Shown here one piece after another: positions 1 to 8,249 of a stretch of 39,671 nt of DNA (its first letter is position 1; the number at the start of each line of letters is the position of its first letter). Under the pieces are notes generated by a model that was given only the letters and a program-made list of their open reading frames with translations, did not search any database and was not told the origin of the DNA. Position numbers and translations under genes: made by a program. Location: contig JAPZAN010000207.1 in the NCBI GenBank assembly GCA_027460605.1, positions 1-39,671 of the forward strand, written 5' to 3'. Source of the DNA: Candidatus Methanoperedens sp. (GTDB taxonomy: Archaea; Halobacteriota; Methanosarcinia; Methanosarcinales; Methanoperedenaceae).

Positions 1-1
1 T

Positions 2-160
2 GGTTGTTATTCTCAGGGCGAAACCATCGAAGAAACCATGAAGAATATAAAAGAAGCTATAGAGTCTCACTTAATAGTTTTGAAAGAAGATGAGACGATA
101 CCATCCGAAGAAGACTTCGTAATTGCAAGAGTTAATGTGTCTGAATTTGCAGTCGCTTAA
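2..160 (+). CDS. HicB-like antitoxin, C-terminal part (truncated by window edge)
   Basis: An open frame enters from the left edge and stops with TAA at 158-160. The 52 visible residues start GCYSQGETIEETMKNIKEAI and end NVSEFAVA. The pattern S-Q-G-E-T-xx-E-xxx-N-x-KEAI is the classic end of the HicB partial RNase-H-like fold, the antitoxin of HicAB toxin-antitoxin pairs that neutralises a small mRNA-cleaving HicA. No HicA gene follows downstream, so the toxin would have to lie upstream, outside the window, or be missing. The protein has a short tail after the conserved core and no visible DNA-binding extension. Family assignment is good; membership in a working toxin-antitoxin pair is unknown. 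Confidence 0.8.
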   Translation, partial: GCYSQGETIEETMKNIKEAIESHLIVLKEDETIPSEEDFVIARVNVSEFAVA

Positions 161-258
161 ATTTTTTTGATATGCAATTAGATAATAAATATACTAGAAC
201 ATATCTTTATACTGTGGTGGCGCCGATACGAATCCTGGGCAACCAATAGCGCAAATAA

Positions 259-292
259 CGAACCGATGAAAACAGATAAACACAGATTACAT
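259..292. repeat. degenerate CACAGAT-type intergenic repeat copy
   Basis: The stretch around AACAGATAAACACAGATT resembles the CACAGATTGCACAGATATCACGG segment at 27855-27878. It lies in the non-coding gap between the HicB tail and the exporter permease. Apart from this and a weak AT-rich TATA-like element near 368-377 I see nothing else in the gap. Confidence 0.3.
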
Positions 293-431
293 ATGCATTA
301 TATTATTATAGTTGAGACGCATCATCTGGAGCCAGTGCAACCCCCCTTCTTAAAAGAACCTCCCACAACTTTTAAATCAATTACTGCTAATTAAAACAAA
401 AGATAAATTATAGGTAATCGATTTGCGAATT

Positions 432-1277
432 ATGGAAACAATGATAGGCAAAAAAGAGTTATCAACATATATCATCGAACCAAGAAAAGGCTGGATTCCC
501 GTTGACTTGAAAGAACTTTTCAGGTTCAGGGAACTTCTCTATTTTCTGGCATGGCGGGATATCAAACTCCGATATAAACAGACCATCCTTGGCGCAGGTT
601 GGGCAATTATCCAGCCATTGTTCACAATGGTGGTATTCACCTTATTCTTCGGTCAGATGGCAAAAATACCCTCGGACGGTATACCTTACCCGATATTTTC
701 ATACTCTGGATTAATACTATGGATATATTTTTCAAATGCTATATCTTTTGCAGGTACGAGCATGGTATCCAGCTCGAACCTCATCTCTAAAGTTTATTTC
801 CCGCGATTGATCGTCCCGACCTCGGCGACGCTTTTCGGCTTAGTCGATTATCTAATGGCTTTTATCGTTATGGGTTTGCTGATGGTCTATTATCAATTTA
901 CTCCGGGAATTACAATTCTAATACTTCCAGTCATCTTATTCATGACATGGATGCTTGCAGCCGGTATAGGTTACTGGCTTTCAGCTCTTAACGTGAAATA
1001 CAGGGATATTGGTTATATCATCCCGTTCTTTATACAGTTATGGCTGTTTGCTACCCCCGTGATCTATCCTTCGAGCATGGTCAGTGGAAAATACGGCTGG
1101 ATTTTATCTTTGAATCCCATGTCAGGGTTAATAGAAGCACACAGACATGCCATATTGGGATATATGGATATCAATTTTATATCTCTTGGCATCTCGATGT
1201 TGTTAATTCTAATGATATTCATTTCAGGGATGTTCTATTTTAAGAGAGTAGAAAGATATTTTGCTGATATTATTTAA
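432..1277 (+). CDS. polysaccharide ABC transporter permease (Wzm/TagG type)
   Basis: This is an ABC-2 family inner-membrane permease of about 281 residues, the membrane half of an exporter for lipid-linked polysaccharide or O-antigen-like glycan. The family hallmark WRDIKLRYKQTILGAGWAII near residue 40 precedes about six hydrophobic segments, and the typical LNPMSGLIEAHRHAIL motif lies near residue 230. Length fits the family (260-290). The next gene is its ATPase partner, starting 16 bases after this stop. The start is ambiguous: ATG at 432 is used here, but TTG at 423 has a better-placed weak AGGT at 412-415, and ATG at 441 is also in frame. The substrate is not visible from the protein; the surrounding glycan genes imply a surface polysaccharide or glycolipid. 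Confidence 0.9.
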   Translation: METMIGKKELSTYIIEPRKGWIPVDLKELFRFRELLYFLAWRDIKLRYKQTILGAGWAIIQPLFTMVVFTLFFGQMAKIPSDGIPYPIFSYSGLILWIYFSNAISFAGTSMVSSSNLISKVYFPRLIVPTSATLFGLVDYLMAFIVMGLLMVYYQFTPGITILILPVILFMTWMLAAGIGYWLSALNVKYRDIGYIIPFFIQLWLFATPVIYPSSMVSGKYGWILSLNPMSGLIEAHRHAILGYMDINFISLGISMLLILMIFISGMFYFKRVERYFADII

Positions 1278-1293
1278 TAAGGAGAGAGAAAAA

Positions 1294-2532
1294 ATGTCCC
1301 ACCCTATGATCAAAGTCGAACACCTGTCCAAGCAATACAAAATCGGCGTGGACAGAACTTACAAAACCCTGCAGGACAGCATAACGGGCGCATTCAAATC
1401 CCCTCTCAACCTCTTCAGGCACAGCAACGACAACAACACCTTCTGGGCGCTCAAGGACGTATCCTTCGAGGTCGAGGAAGGCGAGGTGGTGGGCATCATC
1501 GGCAGGAACGGCGCAGGAAAAAGCACTTTGCTGAAGATCTTATCGCGTATCACCGAACCCACAGAAGGCAGGATCACCATGCACGGGCGCGTGGCAAGCC
1601 TTCTCGAAGTGGGCACGGGCTTTCATCCCGAACTCACGGGGAGGGAGAACGTCTATCTTAACGGCTCAATCCTTGGGATGACAAAGCGCGAGATAGACGC
1701 CAAGTTCGATGAGATTGTGAAGTTCGCGGAGATAGAGAAGTTCCTGGATACGCCTGTGAAGCGCTACTCAAGCGGGATGTACGTGCGGCTGGCGTTCGCT
1801 GTGGCGGCGCATCTTGAGCCTGAGATATTGCTGGTGGATGAGGTGCTGGCTGTGGGGGATGCGGCGTTCCAGAAGAAGTGCCTGGGGAAGATGAAGGATG
1901 TATCGTCGAAGGAGGGGAGGACGGTGCTGTTTGTGAGTCATAACATGGGGGCTATCTCTAATTTATGTCGCACGTGTATATTATTTGAGAAAGGTATTGT
2001 TGTTGAAATTGGGGAAACTGCCCACGTAGTTTCCAAATACATGATGTCAGTTTATGATAATTCTGCCAAGATCAATTTTCCGATACAAAAAGCTAAGCGT
2101 GGACAAATTACTTCCGTATCTCTTATCAATTATCTAGGAAAGAATACTTCGAGTTTTCCCGTAAATGAATCACCAACAATCGAAATTAGTTATGTACTTC
2201 GAGAAAATATTAGTGGACTACATGTGGCGTGTATCATAAGTTCTAGCGAAGGAAATACTCTTTTTGCTACTGCAGACACAGATACGAATCCTGAGCTATT
2301 TGGCGTCCGTTTAGCAGGTACCTATACAACCCGAGTGAAATTGCCTGAGGGTTTATTGAATGTAGGGACGTACAATGTTGCAATAGGTCTTGGTATTCCG
2401 AGTATAGAATCTCTCGATCGGCAAGATGCTGTTAGTTTTACACTTGCTGATACAGGAGATTTTGGTAGTATGAAGGAAGGCAGACGTCGCTCAGGCTTAA
2501 TATTGTTGAAGTTACAATGGGAGTATTCTTGA
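1294..2532 (+). CDS. polysaccharide ABC transporter ATPase with Wzt-type C-terminal domain
   Basis: ATPase partner of the upstream permease. Walker A GRNGAGKST lies at residues 70-78, the signature YSSGM at 158-162, Walker B ILLVDE at 178-183 and the H-loop His at 216. Residues about 270-412 form the extra beta-rich Wzt C-terminal domain which, in known O-antigen exporters, recognises the glycan cap. ATG 1294 is chosen because AAGGAGAGAG lies just upstream; a longer in-frame reading back to 1261 would overlap the permease. The base composition is odd. Up to about position 1950 the gene is GC-rich, and just after the H-loop it becomes AT-rich with different codon use, so the substrate domain looks swapped onto a native ATPase domain. 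Its last bases overlap the next start (TGATG). Confidence 0.93.
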   Translation: MSHPMIKVEHLSKQYKIGVDRTYKTLQDSITGAFKSPLNLFRHSNDNNTFWALKDVSFEVEEGEVVGIIGRNGAGKSTLLKILSRITEPTEGRITMHGRVASLLEVGTGFHPELTGRENVYLNGSILGMTKREIDAKFDEIVKFAEIEKFLDTPVKRYSSGMYVRLAFAVAAHLEPEILLVDEVLAVGDAAFQKKCLGKMKDVSSKEGRTVLFVSHNMGAISNLCRTCILFEKGIVVEIGETAHVVSKYMMSVYDNSAKINFPIQKAKRGQITSVSLINYLGKNTSSFPVNESPTIEISYVLRENISGLHVACIISSSEGNTLFATADTDTNPELFGVRLAGTYTTRVKLPEGLLNVGTYNVAIGLGIPSIESLDRQDAVSFTLADTGDFGSMKEGRRRSGLILLKLQWEYS

Positions 2533-3284
2533 TGTTTCAAACCAAACCAGTCCAGCATATTCTGACTTCTTTCCGAGCGCCAATTAAAAGAATCCGTCTA
2601 GCTGCTAGTATCCTCTTGAATGGGAATCTACCCAAACAAGCATTTTTCGATACTAATGCCCATCCAGCTTATTTCTCAGAACCGTTTCCATCAAATCGCT
2701 GTATGCTAACTAATGCTTGTGAAGTATCTAGTTTTTATGATATTGCTCGGAAACATCTGCAAGATAAGGGAGTACTATCAGGGCGAATGGCTGAAATTGG
2801 TGGATCGATTTCTGGCAATGCTAAAAGTATATTTTCAAATTTTGAATATATTAATATTGATTTAGAGAACAACGACAACGTTCCAACTTTATGTCTTGAT
2901 ATTTGCGATCAAAGCCATGAATTAGAACCTAACCAGTTTGATTTCATCTTAAGCCAATGGGTTTTTGAACATTTGACTGAGCCGTGGACTGCTGCAAAAC
3001 AAATTATTCGACTTTTGAAACCAGGAGGAATAGTAATGAACGTTACAGTGTTTGCATGGCGATACCATCCAGTTCCAATAGACTACTGGCGTTTTTCACC
3101 TGAAGCTCTAGTCTATCTTTTCAAGGACTTAGTCAACCTTGAAGCGGGTTTTGTCAGCACATTTAGACGATCAAATGACCGAGGAGCATATCCCAATCTA
3201 TCCGACGCGGTACCTCTTGATGAATATGGTGGCTGGTTGGAAAGTTGGGCTGTCTATCATGTTGCATACAAGGAGCCAAAATGA
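2532..3284 (+). CDS. SAM-dependent methyltransferase (Methyltransf_11 type)
   Basis: A class I methyltransferase of about 250 residues. Motif I is degenerate (MAEIGGSISGNAKSIF), followed by an acidic strand end INIDLENND, the DFILSQWVFEHL motif and LKPGGIVMNVTVF, all standard for the fold. ATG 2532 shares its A with the TGA of the Wzt-like gene, giving tight coupling; an ATG at 2517 would overlap by more. Sitting directly behind a Wzt with a C-terminal domain, it may add a terminal methyl group to the exported glycan, since chain-capping methyltransferases commonly accompany such exporters. That role is inference. AT-rich like the Wzt C-terminal half, so probably acquired with it. Confidence 0.82.
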   Translation: MFQTKPVQHILTSFRAPIKRIRLAASILLNGNLPKQAFFDTNAHPAYFSEPFPSNRCMLTNACEVSSFYDIARKHLQDKGVLSGRMAEIGGSISGNAKSIFSNFEYINIDLENNDNVPTLCLDICDQSHELEPNQFDFILSQWVFEHLTEPWTAAKQIIRLLKPGGIVMNVTVFAWRYHPVPIDYWRFSPEALVYLFKDLVNLEAGFVSTFRRSNDRGAYPNLSDAVPLDEYGGWLESWAVYHVAYKEPK

Positions 3285-4225
3285 AACTGATGAGTCCTTG
3301 CATTGTGTGTGGTAGTAGCCAAGCTAAGCTAATTGGTTCTAATCCCGACTTTCAAAAACTCCAAATAGCTAAATGCATTGGTTGTGGGATTGTGTTCACA
3401 ACCCCCTGTCCTGATACTGAATATTTGTCTTCTATTTATAGTAAAAAATATCGTGAGATAAGAAACGAAACTCCATCTCAAATGTACTTGGATAATATGA
3501 AACAACGCGCGGAATCTCAACGAGTATTTATCTTAAGTCAATTCGATTTGAATTTCAGGAATCCCTACATTCTAGACATTGGTTTTGGACCTGGAATATT
3601 GCTCGGAATGTTCGCTAATCAATCAAATAACCTCTTTGGGTTTGAGCCTGACAAGGTAATGTACACACTGGCCAAAGAAAGGATTGGGTCAAATGCATGT
3701 CTGTATAACCAAATGTTTGATTCAAAATCAATAAAAAAATACAAATTTGATCTGATAATGGCTTCACATATCTTAGAGCATATCCCCGATCCCGTTCGGT
3801 TTTTGACCGACTTGCTTTCTTTGCTGACAGAAAAAGGCTTAATTTTTCTTGAAGTGCCAAACGATTCGCTCAAATCAGTTTATGAGCTAACAAAATATGA
3901 TGTTAAGGGTTTCATGCATCTTTGGTTCTTCCAGTTGGAATCTTTGATTAATGTTATCAACAAAGCAGGGGGCCAGGTGGTAAGGTTAACTACATATGGC
4001 CCAAGTACCAAGACATTTTCTTATGTTCACTTAAGTCAACGAGGTTGGCATGGGAGAATTTCGTGGTTTATGGATCGTTCTCTCTTCAAGCTATCAGGTG
4101 GAAGAATAGGGCTGCAGAGCATATTACAGACCCAAGTAGATTGGAAAGATGCAATGAGCATGGAAAATGGAACTGAAGGAATTTGGATACGCGTACTCAT
4201 TGTAAGAGGACATTCATGTCGATAA
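3281..4225 (+). CDS. zinc-finger-type class I methyltransferase (Methyltransf_23)
   Basis: About 314 residues. The N-terminus has two CxxC pairs (CIVCGSS and CIGCGIVF), the treble-clef zinc motif typical of sugar C- or O-methyltransferases of polysaccharide clusters. The SAM fold follows: ILDIGFGPGILLGMF as motif I, FDLIMASHILEHI as the post-II motif, and LLTEKGLIFLEVP. ATG 3281 overlaps the preceding stop as ATGA, so the two methyltransferases are translationally coupled; an upstream in-frame ATG at 3245 is less likely. The context suggests methylation of a nucleotide sugar or of the growing glycan. The substrate cannot be read from the sequence. Confidence 0.82.
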   Translation: MKLMSPCIVCGSSQAKLIGSNPDFQKLQIAKCIGCGIVFTTPCPDTEYLSSIYSKKYREIRNETPSQMYLDNMKQRAESQRVFILSQFDLNFRNPYILDIGFGPGILLGMFANQSNNLFGFEPDKVMYTLAKERIGSNACLYNQMFDSKSIKKYKFDLIMASHILEHIPDPVRFLTDLLSLLTEKGLIFLEVPNDSLKSVYELTKYDVKGFMHLWFFQLESLINVINKAGGQVVRLTTYGPSTKTFSYVHLSQRGWHGRISWFMDRSLFKLSGGRIGLQSILQTQVDWKDAMSMENGTEGIWIRVLIVRGHSCR

Positions 4226-4350
4226 ATATCATAGCCTTACTTATATCTACAGGTTCTGAAAAGAGCCTGCACAAGAATGTATGCTTCTTGGCCAGTATGT
4301 TACATTATCGATACGCTAATTCGTATAAAAGGGTGATAAAATGGCAATAA
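4216..4350 (+). CDS. short hypothetical ORF, possibly a truncated gene start
   Basis: A 44-codon frame opens with ATG at 4216, overlapping the end of the methyltransferase, and stops inside the start of the NeuB-like gene. It begins MSINIIALLISTGSEKSLHK. Nothing is recognised in it. It may be the leftover start of a gene interrupted when the sialic-acid-type cassette joined the methyltransferase segment, or pure chance. The rest of the 4226-4340 gap holds nothing else clear. Confidence 0.2.
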   Translation: MSINIIALLISTGSEKSLHKNVCFLASMLHYRYANSYKRVIKWQ

Positions 4351-5219
4351 CAAATGTTAAAATCATCGCCGAAATCGGCTGCAACCATAAAGGCGACATG
4401 CAAATAGCACACGAAATGATCAAAATCGCAGCGCAATTCTGCCATGTTGACATAGTAAAATTCCAGAAGAGAAATCCAAAAGAATTGCTCACACCCGAAG
4501 AATATAATGCCCCTCATCCGGAGCCATATCATTCCTATGGAAAGACGTATGGTGAACACAGGGAATTTCTTGAATTCAACTGCGAACAGCATAGGCAGCT
4601 TAAGAAATGGTGTGAAGAATGGAGCGTTGTTTATTCGAGTTCTGTGTGGGATATGACTTCAGCAAAGGAGATTGCATCGCTTGAACCTGAAATGATAAAA
4701 ATACCTTCTGCATGTAATCTCAATTTTGATATGCTCGATTTCCTATGCAGGGAGTATGAAGGAGAGATTCATTTATCACTTGGAATGACCACTCATGCTG
4801 AAGAAGAAAAAATCGTAAAATTTTTTGAAGAACGTAATCGAGTTAAAGATATAGTATTATATAGCTGCACTTCAGGTTATCCTGTGCCTTTTGAAGATAT
4901 TTGCCTTAAGGAAATTTTAAGGTTGAAAAATAAATTTGAAAATAAGGTAAAAGCTATTGGCTTTTCAGGTCACCATCTCGGTATTGCAACAGATGTAGCT
5001 GCGCTTGCATATGGAACGCAATACTTCGAGCGACATTTTACATTAGATAGAACATGGAAAGGAACAGACCATGCAGCCAGCCTGGAACCTGATGGGATGC
5101 GCAGGCTTGCACGGGATTTAAGGAATGTTTCAAAAGCTTTGACTTATAAAAAGAAAGAAATTCTGGATTTAGAGGAAGCTCAACGAAAAAAGTTAAAGAG
5201 AATCTGTAATCATGGATAA
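4341..5219 (+). CDS. neuB: N-acetylneuraminate/nonulosonate synthase (NeuB family), lacking the SAF domain
   Basis: The protein matches the NeuB TIM barrel that condenses phosphoenolpyruvate with an N-acyl-hexosamine, or its 6-phosphate, to make sialic, legionaminic or related nine-carbon acids. Visible family motifs are IIAEIGCNHKGD at the N-terminus, VKFQKR, SSVWDMTSA, MIKIPSACN, LSLGM, CTSGYP and GFSGHH, then the ERHFTLDRTWKGTDHAASLE segment near the end. At 292 residues it is about 50 shorter than classical NeuB and ends without the C-terminal antifreeze-like (SAF) domain. ATG 4341 follows a GGGTGATAAA ribosome site. It overlaps the cytidylyltransferase gene by 8 bases, so one operon makes and activates the sugar. 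The exact acid is unknown. Confidence 0.9.
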   Translation: MAITNVKIIAEIGCNHKGDMQIAHEMIKIAAQFCHVDIVKFQKRNPKELLTPEEYNAPHPEPYHSYGKTYGEHREFLEFNCEQHRQLKKWCEEWSVVYSSSVWDMTSAKEIASLEPEMIKIPSACNLNFDMLDFLCREYEGEIHLSLGMTTHAEEEKIVKFFEERNRVKDIVLYSCTSGYPVPFEDICLKEILRLKNKFENKVKAIGFSGHHLGIATDVAALAYGTQYFERHFTLDRTWKGTDHAASLEPDGMRRLARDLRNVSKALTYKKKEILDLEEAQRKKLKRICNHG

Positions 5220-6381
5220 TAAGTACGTTGCTCTAATACCTGCACGTGGTGGCAGTAAAAGCATACCTTTGAAAAATATAAAGCATATTGCAGGCAAGCC
5301 GTTGATTTTCTGGACAATCGAAGCTGCCCTTAATTGCAGTAAAATAGACAGGGTATATCTTTCAACAGATTCTGATGAGATAAAGAACGTAGCTAAGAAG
5401 ATTGAAAATGTGAGGTTTGAAGTAATAGGAAGAAGTCCTGGAACGGCAATCGATACGGCAAGTACAGAGTCGGTCGTTCTTGAATTTTCAAGAAAATACG
5501 ATTTTGAAAATATTATTCTTATACAGGCGACTTCCCCGTTGCTGAAATCCGATGACCTGACACAAGGTATTGAAATTTACGAGCAGAAGAAAGCAGATTC
5601 GCTTTTATCAGTGGTAGAGCAGAAAAGGTTTATCTGGCGTGAACTTACCAATGGATTTGTGACAGCCTTGAATTACAATCCTACGCAAAGACCAAGACGA
5701 CAGGACTTTAAGGGATACTTTGTAGAAAACGGCGCATTTTACATAACATCAAAACATAATTTAGAGATGACAAAATGCAGAATCTCTGGAAATATAGCTT
5801 ATTACAAAATGCCTGAGGAGACTTATTACGAACTCGATGAACCTTCTGATTGGACAATTATTGAAAAATTATTGACCGAACGACAAAAGCCGGGGCATAG
5901 TTTGAAAGAACAGCTTGAAAAGATCAAGCTTCTCATGCTGGATGTAGATGGCGTTATGACCGATGGTGGTATGTATTATTCTGAAAGTGGAGAAGAGCTT
6001 AAAAAATTCAATACACGAGATGGGATGGGAATACAATTGTTAAGAGAACGTGGTATTAAGGTAGCTTTTGTTACGAAAGAAAATACAAAAATCGTAGAGA
6101 GGAGAGCCAAGAAGCTTAACGTTGATGAACTATTTCAGGGGGTTGAAAACAAATTGACTGTGCTTGAAGAATTAAAAGATAAATATGGATTAGTTTATTC
6201 TGAAATAGCTTATATAGGGGATGATGTCAATGATATACCCGTTCTAAAAATGGTAGGAGTTTCCTTTTGTCCAAATAATGCGGTTGATGATGTGAAGAAA
6301 ATATGCATTTTTATTTCAGAAAAGGAAGGGGGTAAAGGGGTAGTGAGAGAATTTTATGACTTATGGAGGAGAAAACTATAA
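5212..6381 (+). CDS. neuA: CMP-nonulosonate cytidylyltransferase fused to KdsC-like HAD phosphatase
   Basis: This is a two-domain fusion of 389 residues. Residues 1-225 are a CMP-sialic acid synthetase: LIPARGGSKSIPLKNI at 8-23, LIQATSPLLK at 103-112 and RPRRQ at 160-164. Residues 235-389 are a HAD phosphatase like KdsC: LDVDGVMTDGG with catalytic-type Asp244 and Asp246, VTKE near 287-290, and IGDDVND at 335-341. Cytidylyltransferases activate the sugar as its CMP ester; KdsC-type HADs remove phosphate from 8- or 9-phosphorylated keto acids. The fusion suggests that the NeuB product is a 9-phosphate which this protein could dephosphorylate as well as activate. Animal CMP-sialic acid synthetases have the same domain order, though their HAD part is not known as the 9-phosphatase. 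The last 19 bases overlap the next gene. Confidence 0.9.
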   Translation: MDNKYVALIPARGGSKSIPLKNIKHIAGKPLIFWTIEAALNCSKIDRVYLSTDSDEIKNVAKKIENVRFEVIGRSPGTAIDTASTESVVLEFSRKYDFENIILIQATSPLLKSDDLTQGIEIYEQKKADSLLSVVEQKRFIWRELTNGFVTALNYNPTQRPRRQDFKGYFVENGAFYITSKHNLEMTKCRISGNIAYYKMPEETYYELDEPSDWTIIEKLLTERQKPGHSLKEQLEKIKLLMLDVDGVMTDGGMYYSESGEELKKFNTRDGMGIQLLRERGIKVAFVTKENTKIVERRAKKLNVDELFQGVENKLTVLEELKDKYGLVYSEIAYIGDDVNDIPVLKMVGVSFCPNNAVDDVKKICIFISEKEGGKGVVREFYDLWRRKL

Positions 6382-7244
6382 CTCTCAAACGAACTATTAT
6401 CGATTTTCTTAAGTATTGGTTATTACCGAAAGGTTTTCAAGATATTTTGATTTCTTTGTTTTATCGCAGTAGTCATTTAAACAAAAATTATTCATTTTTA
6501 TTAGATAATAAAAAAATAGAAAATATCCAAAATGGTGAGAGATGTTTTATTATTGGGAATGGTCCCTCGTTAGCTAATCAGGATTTAGATAAATTAAAAA
6601 ATGAATATACTTTTGCTGTAAGTCATTTTTTCATGACTGAAAAATTTAGTGATATAAACCCATTTGGGTATGTTGTTGCAGACCCAGCACTTTTTGAAGA
6701 ATCTACTTTTGCAATTGACTGGTTAACCAAATTAAATTCAAAATGTACTGATCAGATGTTATTTTTTCCTATTTCTGCAAGAAAAACAATAAAAAAATAT
6801 AAATTATTCCAAGATAAAAACATCTATTACTTAGATATGTCAGGTCAATTTAATGAAGATCTAACAAAATTTGATATTGATTTAACAGGCATCGTTCCAG
6901 GTGCCCAAACAGTAATAATAATGACAATTATGGTTGCAGCATACATTGGATTTGAAAAAATATATCTGATTGGATGTGATTCTGACTGGGCAAAATATCC
7001 TTTTGCAAAAGGATATTTACCTCATTTTTATAATGATAAAAATGTAAGATCAAAACCAGAAATATGTCCCAGACAGAATTGGAAATATGAAGATGTTTTA
7101 AATGCTGCATTAATAATATTTAAAAGTTATCGCTTATTGAATGAAAAACTTAAACAACAAGGTATTAAAGTTTACAATGCTACAGATGGTGGTTTTTTGG
7201 ATGTTTTTGAAAGAGTGGATTATGCAAAAATCTTCGAAAAATGA
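6363..7244 (+). CDS. DUF115/GT42-like protein, candidate nonulosonic-acid transferase
   Basis: A 293-residue protein with CFIIGNGPSL at residues 61-70 and a second conserved block GFEKIYLIGCDSDW near 196-209, followed by a candidate His221 in LPHFYNDK. GNGPSL plus a later IYLxGxD is shared by DUF115/MptE-like proteins and by family 42 bacterial sialyltransferases such as CstII. The gene starts inside the end of the NeuA fusion, so it is the natural candidate to transfer the CMP-activated acid onto a glycan. That is inference: the sequence alone does not separate a GT42-like transferase from a DUF115 protein of other function. Codon use is much AT-richer than in the NeuA gene. No signal peptide is seen. 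Confidence 0.65.
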   Translation: MEEKTITLKRTIIDFLKYWLLPKGFQDILISLFYRSSHLNKNYSFLLDNKKIENIQNGERCFIIGNGPSLANQDLDKLKNEYTFAVSHFFMTEKFSDINPFGYVVADPALFEESTFAIDWLTKLNSKCTDQMLFFPISARKTIKKYKLFQDKNIYYLDMSGQFNEDLTKFDIDLTGIVPGAQTVIIMTIMVAAYIGFEKIYLIGCDSDWAKYPFAKGYLPHFYNDKNVRSKPEICPRQNWKYEDVLNAALIIFKSYRLLNEKLKQQGIKVYNATDGGFLDVFERVDYAKIFEK

Positions 7245-7255
7245 ATTAGAAGAAA

Positions 7256-7987
7256 ATGTATATTTTGCAGGCTAGGTGTTGTTTTTTGCAATTCATAATT
7301 AAATATATGGGCAAATTTTTTTATAAAATATATAAAATATTTGTTCAATCCCACCATAATGAGCTTATTTATAAATTGAAACTGCGCTATCCGAATTCCA
7401 TAATATTACCAAATGTTTCAATAACTCCCGATTGCATATTAGGAAATCATACTGTAATTCATTCAAACGTTTCCTTGTCCAATGTAATTATTGGAGATTA
7501 TTCTTATATCCTTTCAAGTATTAACAATACCACAATTGGAAAATTTTGTTCGATAGCGTCTGGCTGTGCGATTGGGATCGGTAAGCATCCATCTAAAGAT
7601 TTTGTTTCCACTTTCCCTGCATTTTTTTCAAAAAATAATTCTGGCTGCTTAATTTCATTTGCAACCGAAGATTCATTTAATGAATTTGAACGGATTGAAA
7701 TAGGCAATGATGTTTGGATAGGTATGAACTCAATCATATTGGACGGGGTTAGAATTGGTGATGGAGCCATAATCGGAGCGGGTTCTGTTGTAACTAAAGA
7801 TGTTGATGATTATGCAATTGTGGGAGGAGTTCCGGCAAAATTAATAAGATATCGATTTACAAAAGAGCAAATAGAGTTTTTGAAAAAATTCAAATGGTGG
7901 GATAAAGATATTGAGTGGATTAAAAAAAATTGGAAATCATTTCAAAATATTGATGATTTTTTAAAAAATGTTGTTGAAAACTTATGA
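7256..7987 (+). CDS. left-handed beta-helix (hexapeptide) acetyltransferase, CatB-like
   Basis: About 243 residues. The middle carries imperfect hexapeptide repeats (ILGNHTVIHSNVSLSNVIIG, then IGKFCSIASG). The hallmark C-terminal part is IGNDVWIGMNSIILDGVRIG, IGAGSVVTKDV and VGGVPAKLIRYRF. This fold transfers acetyl from acetyl-CoA to a hydroxyl or amine; in glycan clusters it usually O- or N-acetylates a sugar. A positively charged hydrophobic stretch at the N-terminus may sit at the membrane. The start at 7256 has a weak AGAAG upstream; ATG 7307 would remove the first 17 residues and is possible. Following the nonulosonate genes, it could acetylate that sugar, which is inference. Confidence 0.82.
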   Translation: MYILQARCCFLQFIIKYMGKFFYKIYKIFVQSHHNELIYKLKLRYPNSIILPNVSITPDCILGNHTVIHSNVSLSNVIIGDYSYILSSINNTTIGKFCSIASGCAIGIGKHPSKDFVSTFPAFFSKNNSGCLISFATEDSFNEFERIEIGNDVWIGMNSIILDGVRIGDGAIIGAGSVVTKDVDDYAIVGGVPAKLIRYRFTKEQIEFLKKFKWWDKDIEWIKKNWKSFQNIDDFLKNVVENL

Positions 7988-8022
7988 AACTGAATTTCTT
8001 TGTCATGTCAGTCATTACTGTG

Positions 8023-8249
8023 AAGCCATCGCATGTTGCAGCAACATCACTATGCGGCATTCCCAAACAAATACAGGACGGCGCAACCGGGTTTCTCACG
8101 CCGCCGGGGGGTATACTGCGGCGATGGCGGCGCGGGTTGTGGAGCTTCTGGAGAATGAGGTGTTGAGGCAGAGTTTGAGGGCGAGGGCTGCGGAAGATGC
8201 GAGGAGGAGGTTTGATATTGAGAGGATGGTGGATGAGTATCTGGGGTAG
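8023..8249 (+). pseudogene. frameshifted C-terminal remnant of a GT4 glycosyltransferase
   Basis: Two overlapping frames together spell the end of a GT-B glycosyltransferase. The first gives GIPKQIQDGATGFLTPPGG; the second continues with AAMAARVVELLENEVLRQSL and RRRFDIERMVDEYLG. The switch falls at a run of six G (8106-8111): adding one G would join the frames exactly, so the break looks like slippage in a homopolymer, unless it is a sequencing error. Everything N-terminal to the GIPxQI motif is gone, so restoring the frame would still leave only a tail. The piece is strikingly GC-rich between AT-rich neighbours and is probably a leftover of a native gene displaced by the island. No function is expected. 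Confidence 0.8.

Noticed and set aside
1359..1616. Open frame on the opposite strand of the Wzt-like gene
   Set aside because: It is a shadow of the GC-rich ATPase domain, with no ribosome site and no recognisable motif.
4320..4330. GTATAAAAG as a TATA box for the neuB-like gene
   Set aside because: It is only about 15 bases before the ATG, too close for an archaeal TATA element, and overlaps the ribosome-site region.
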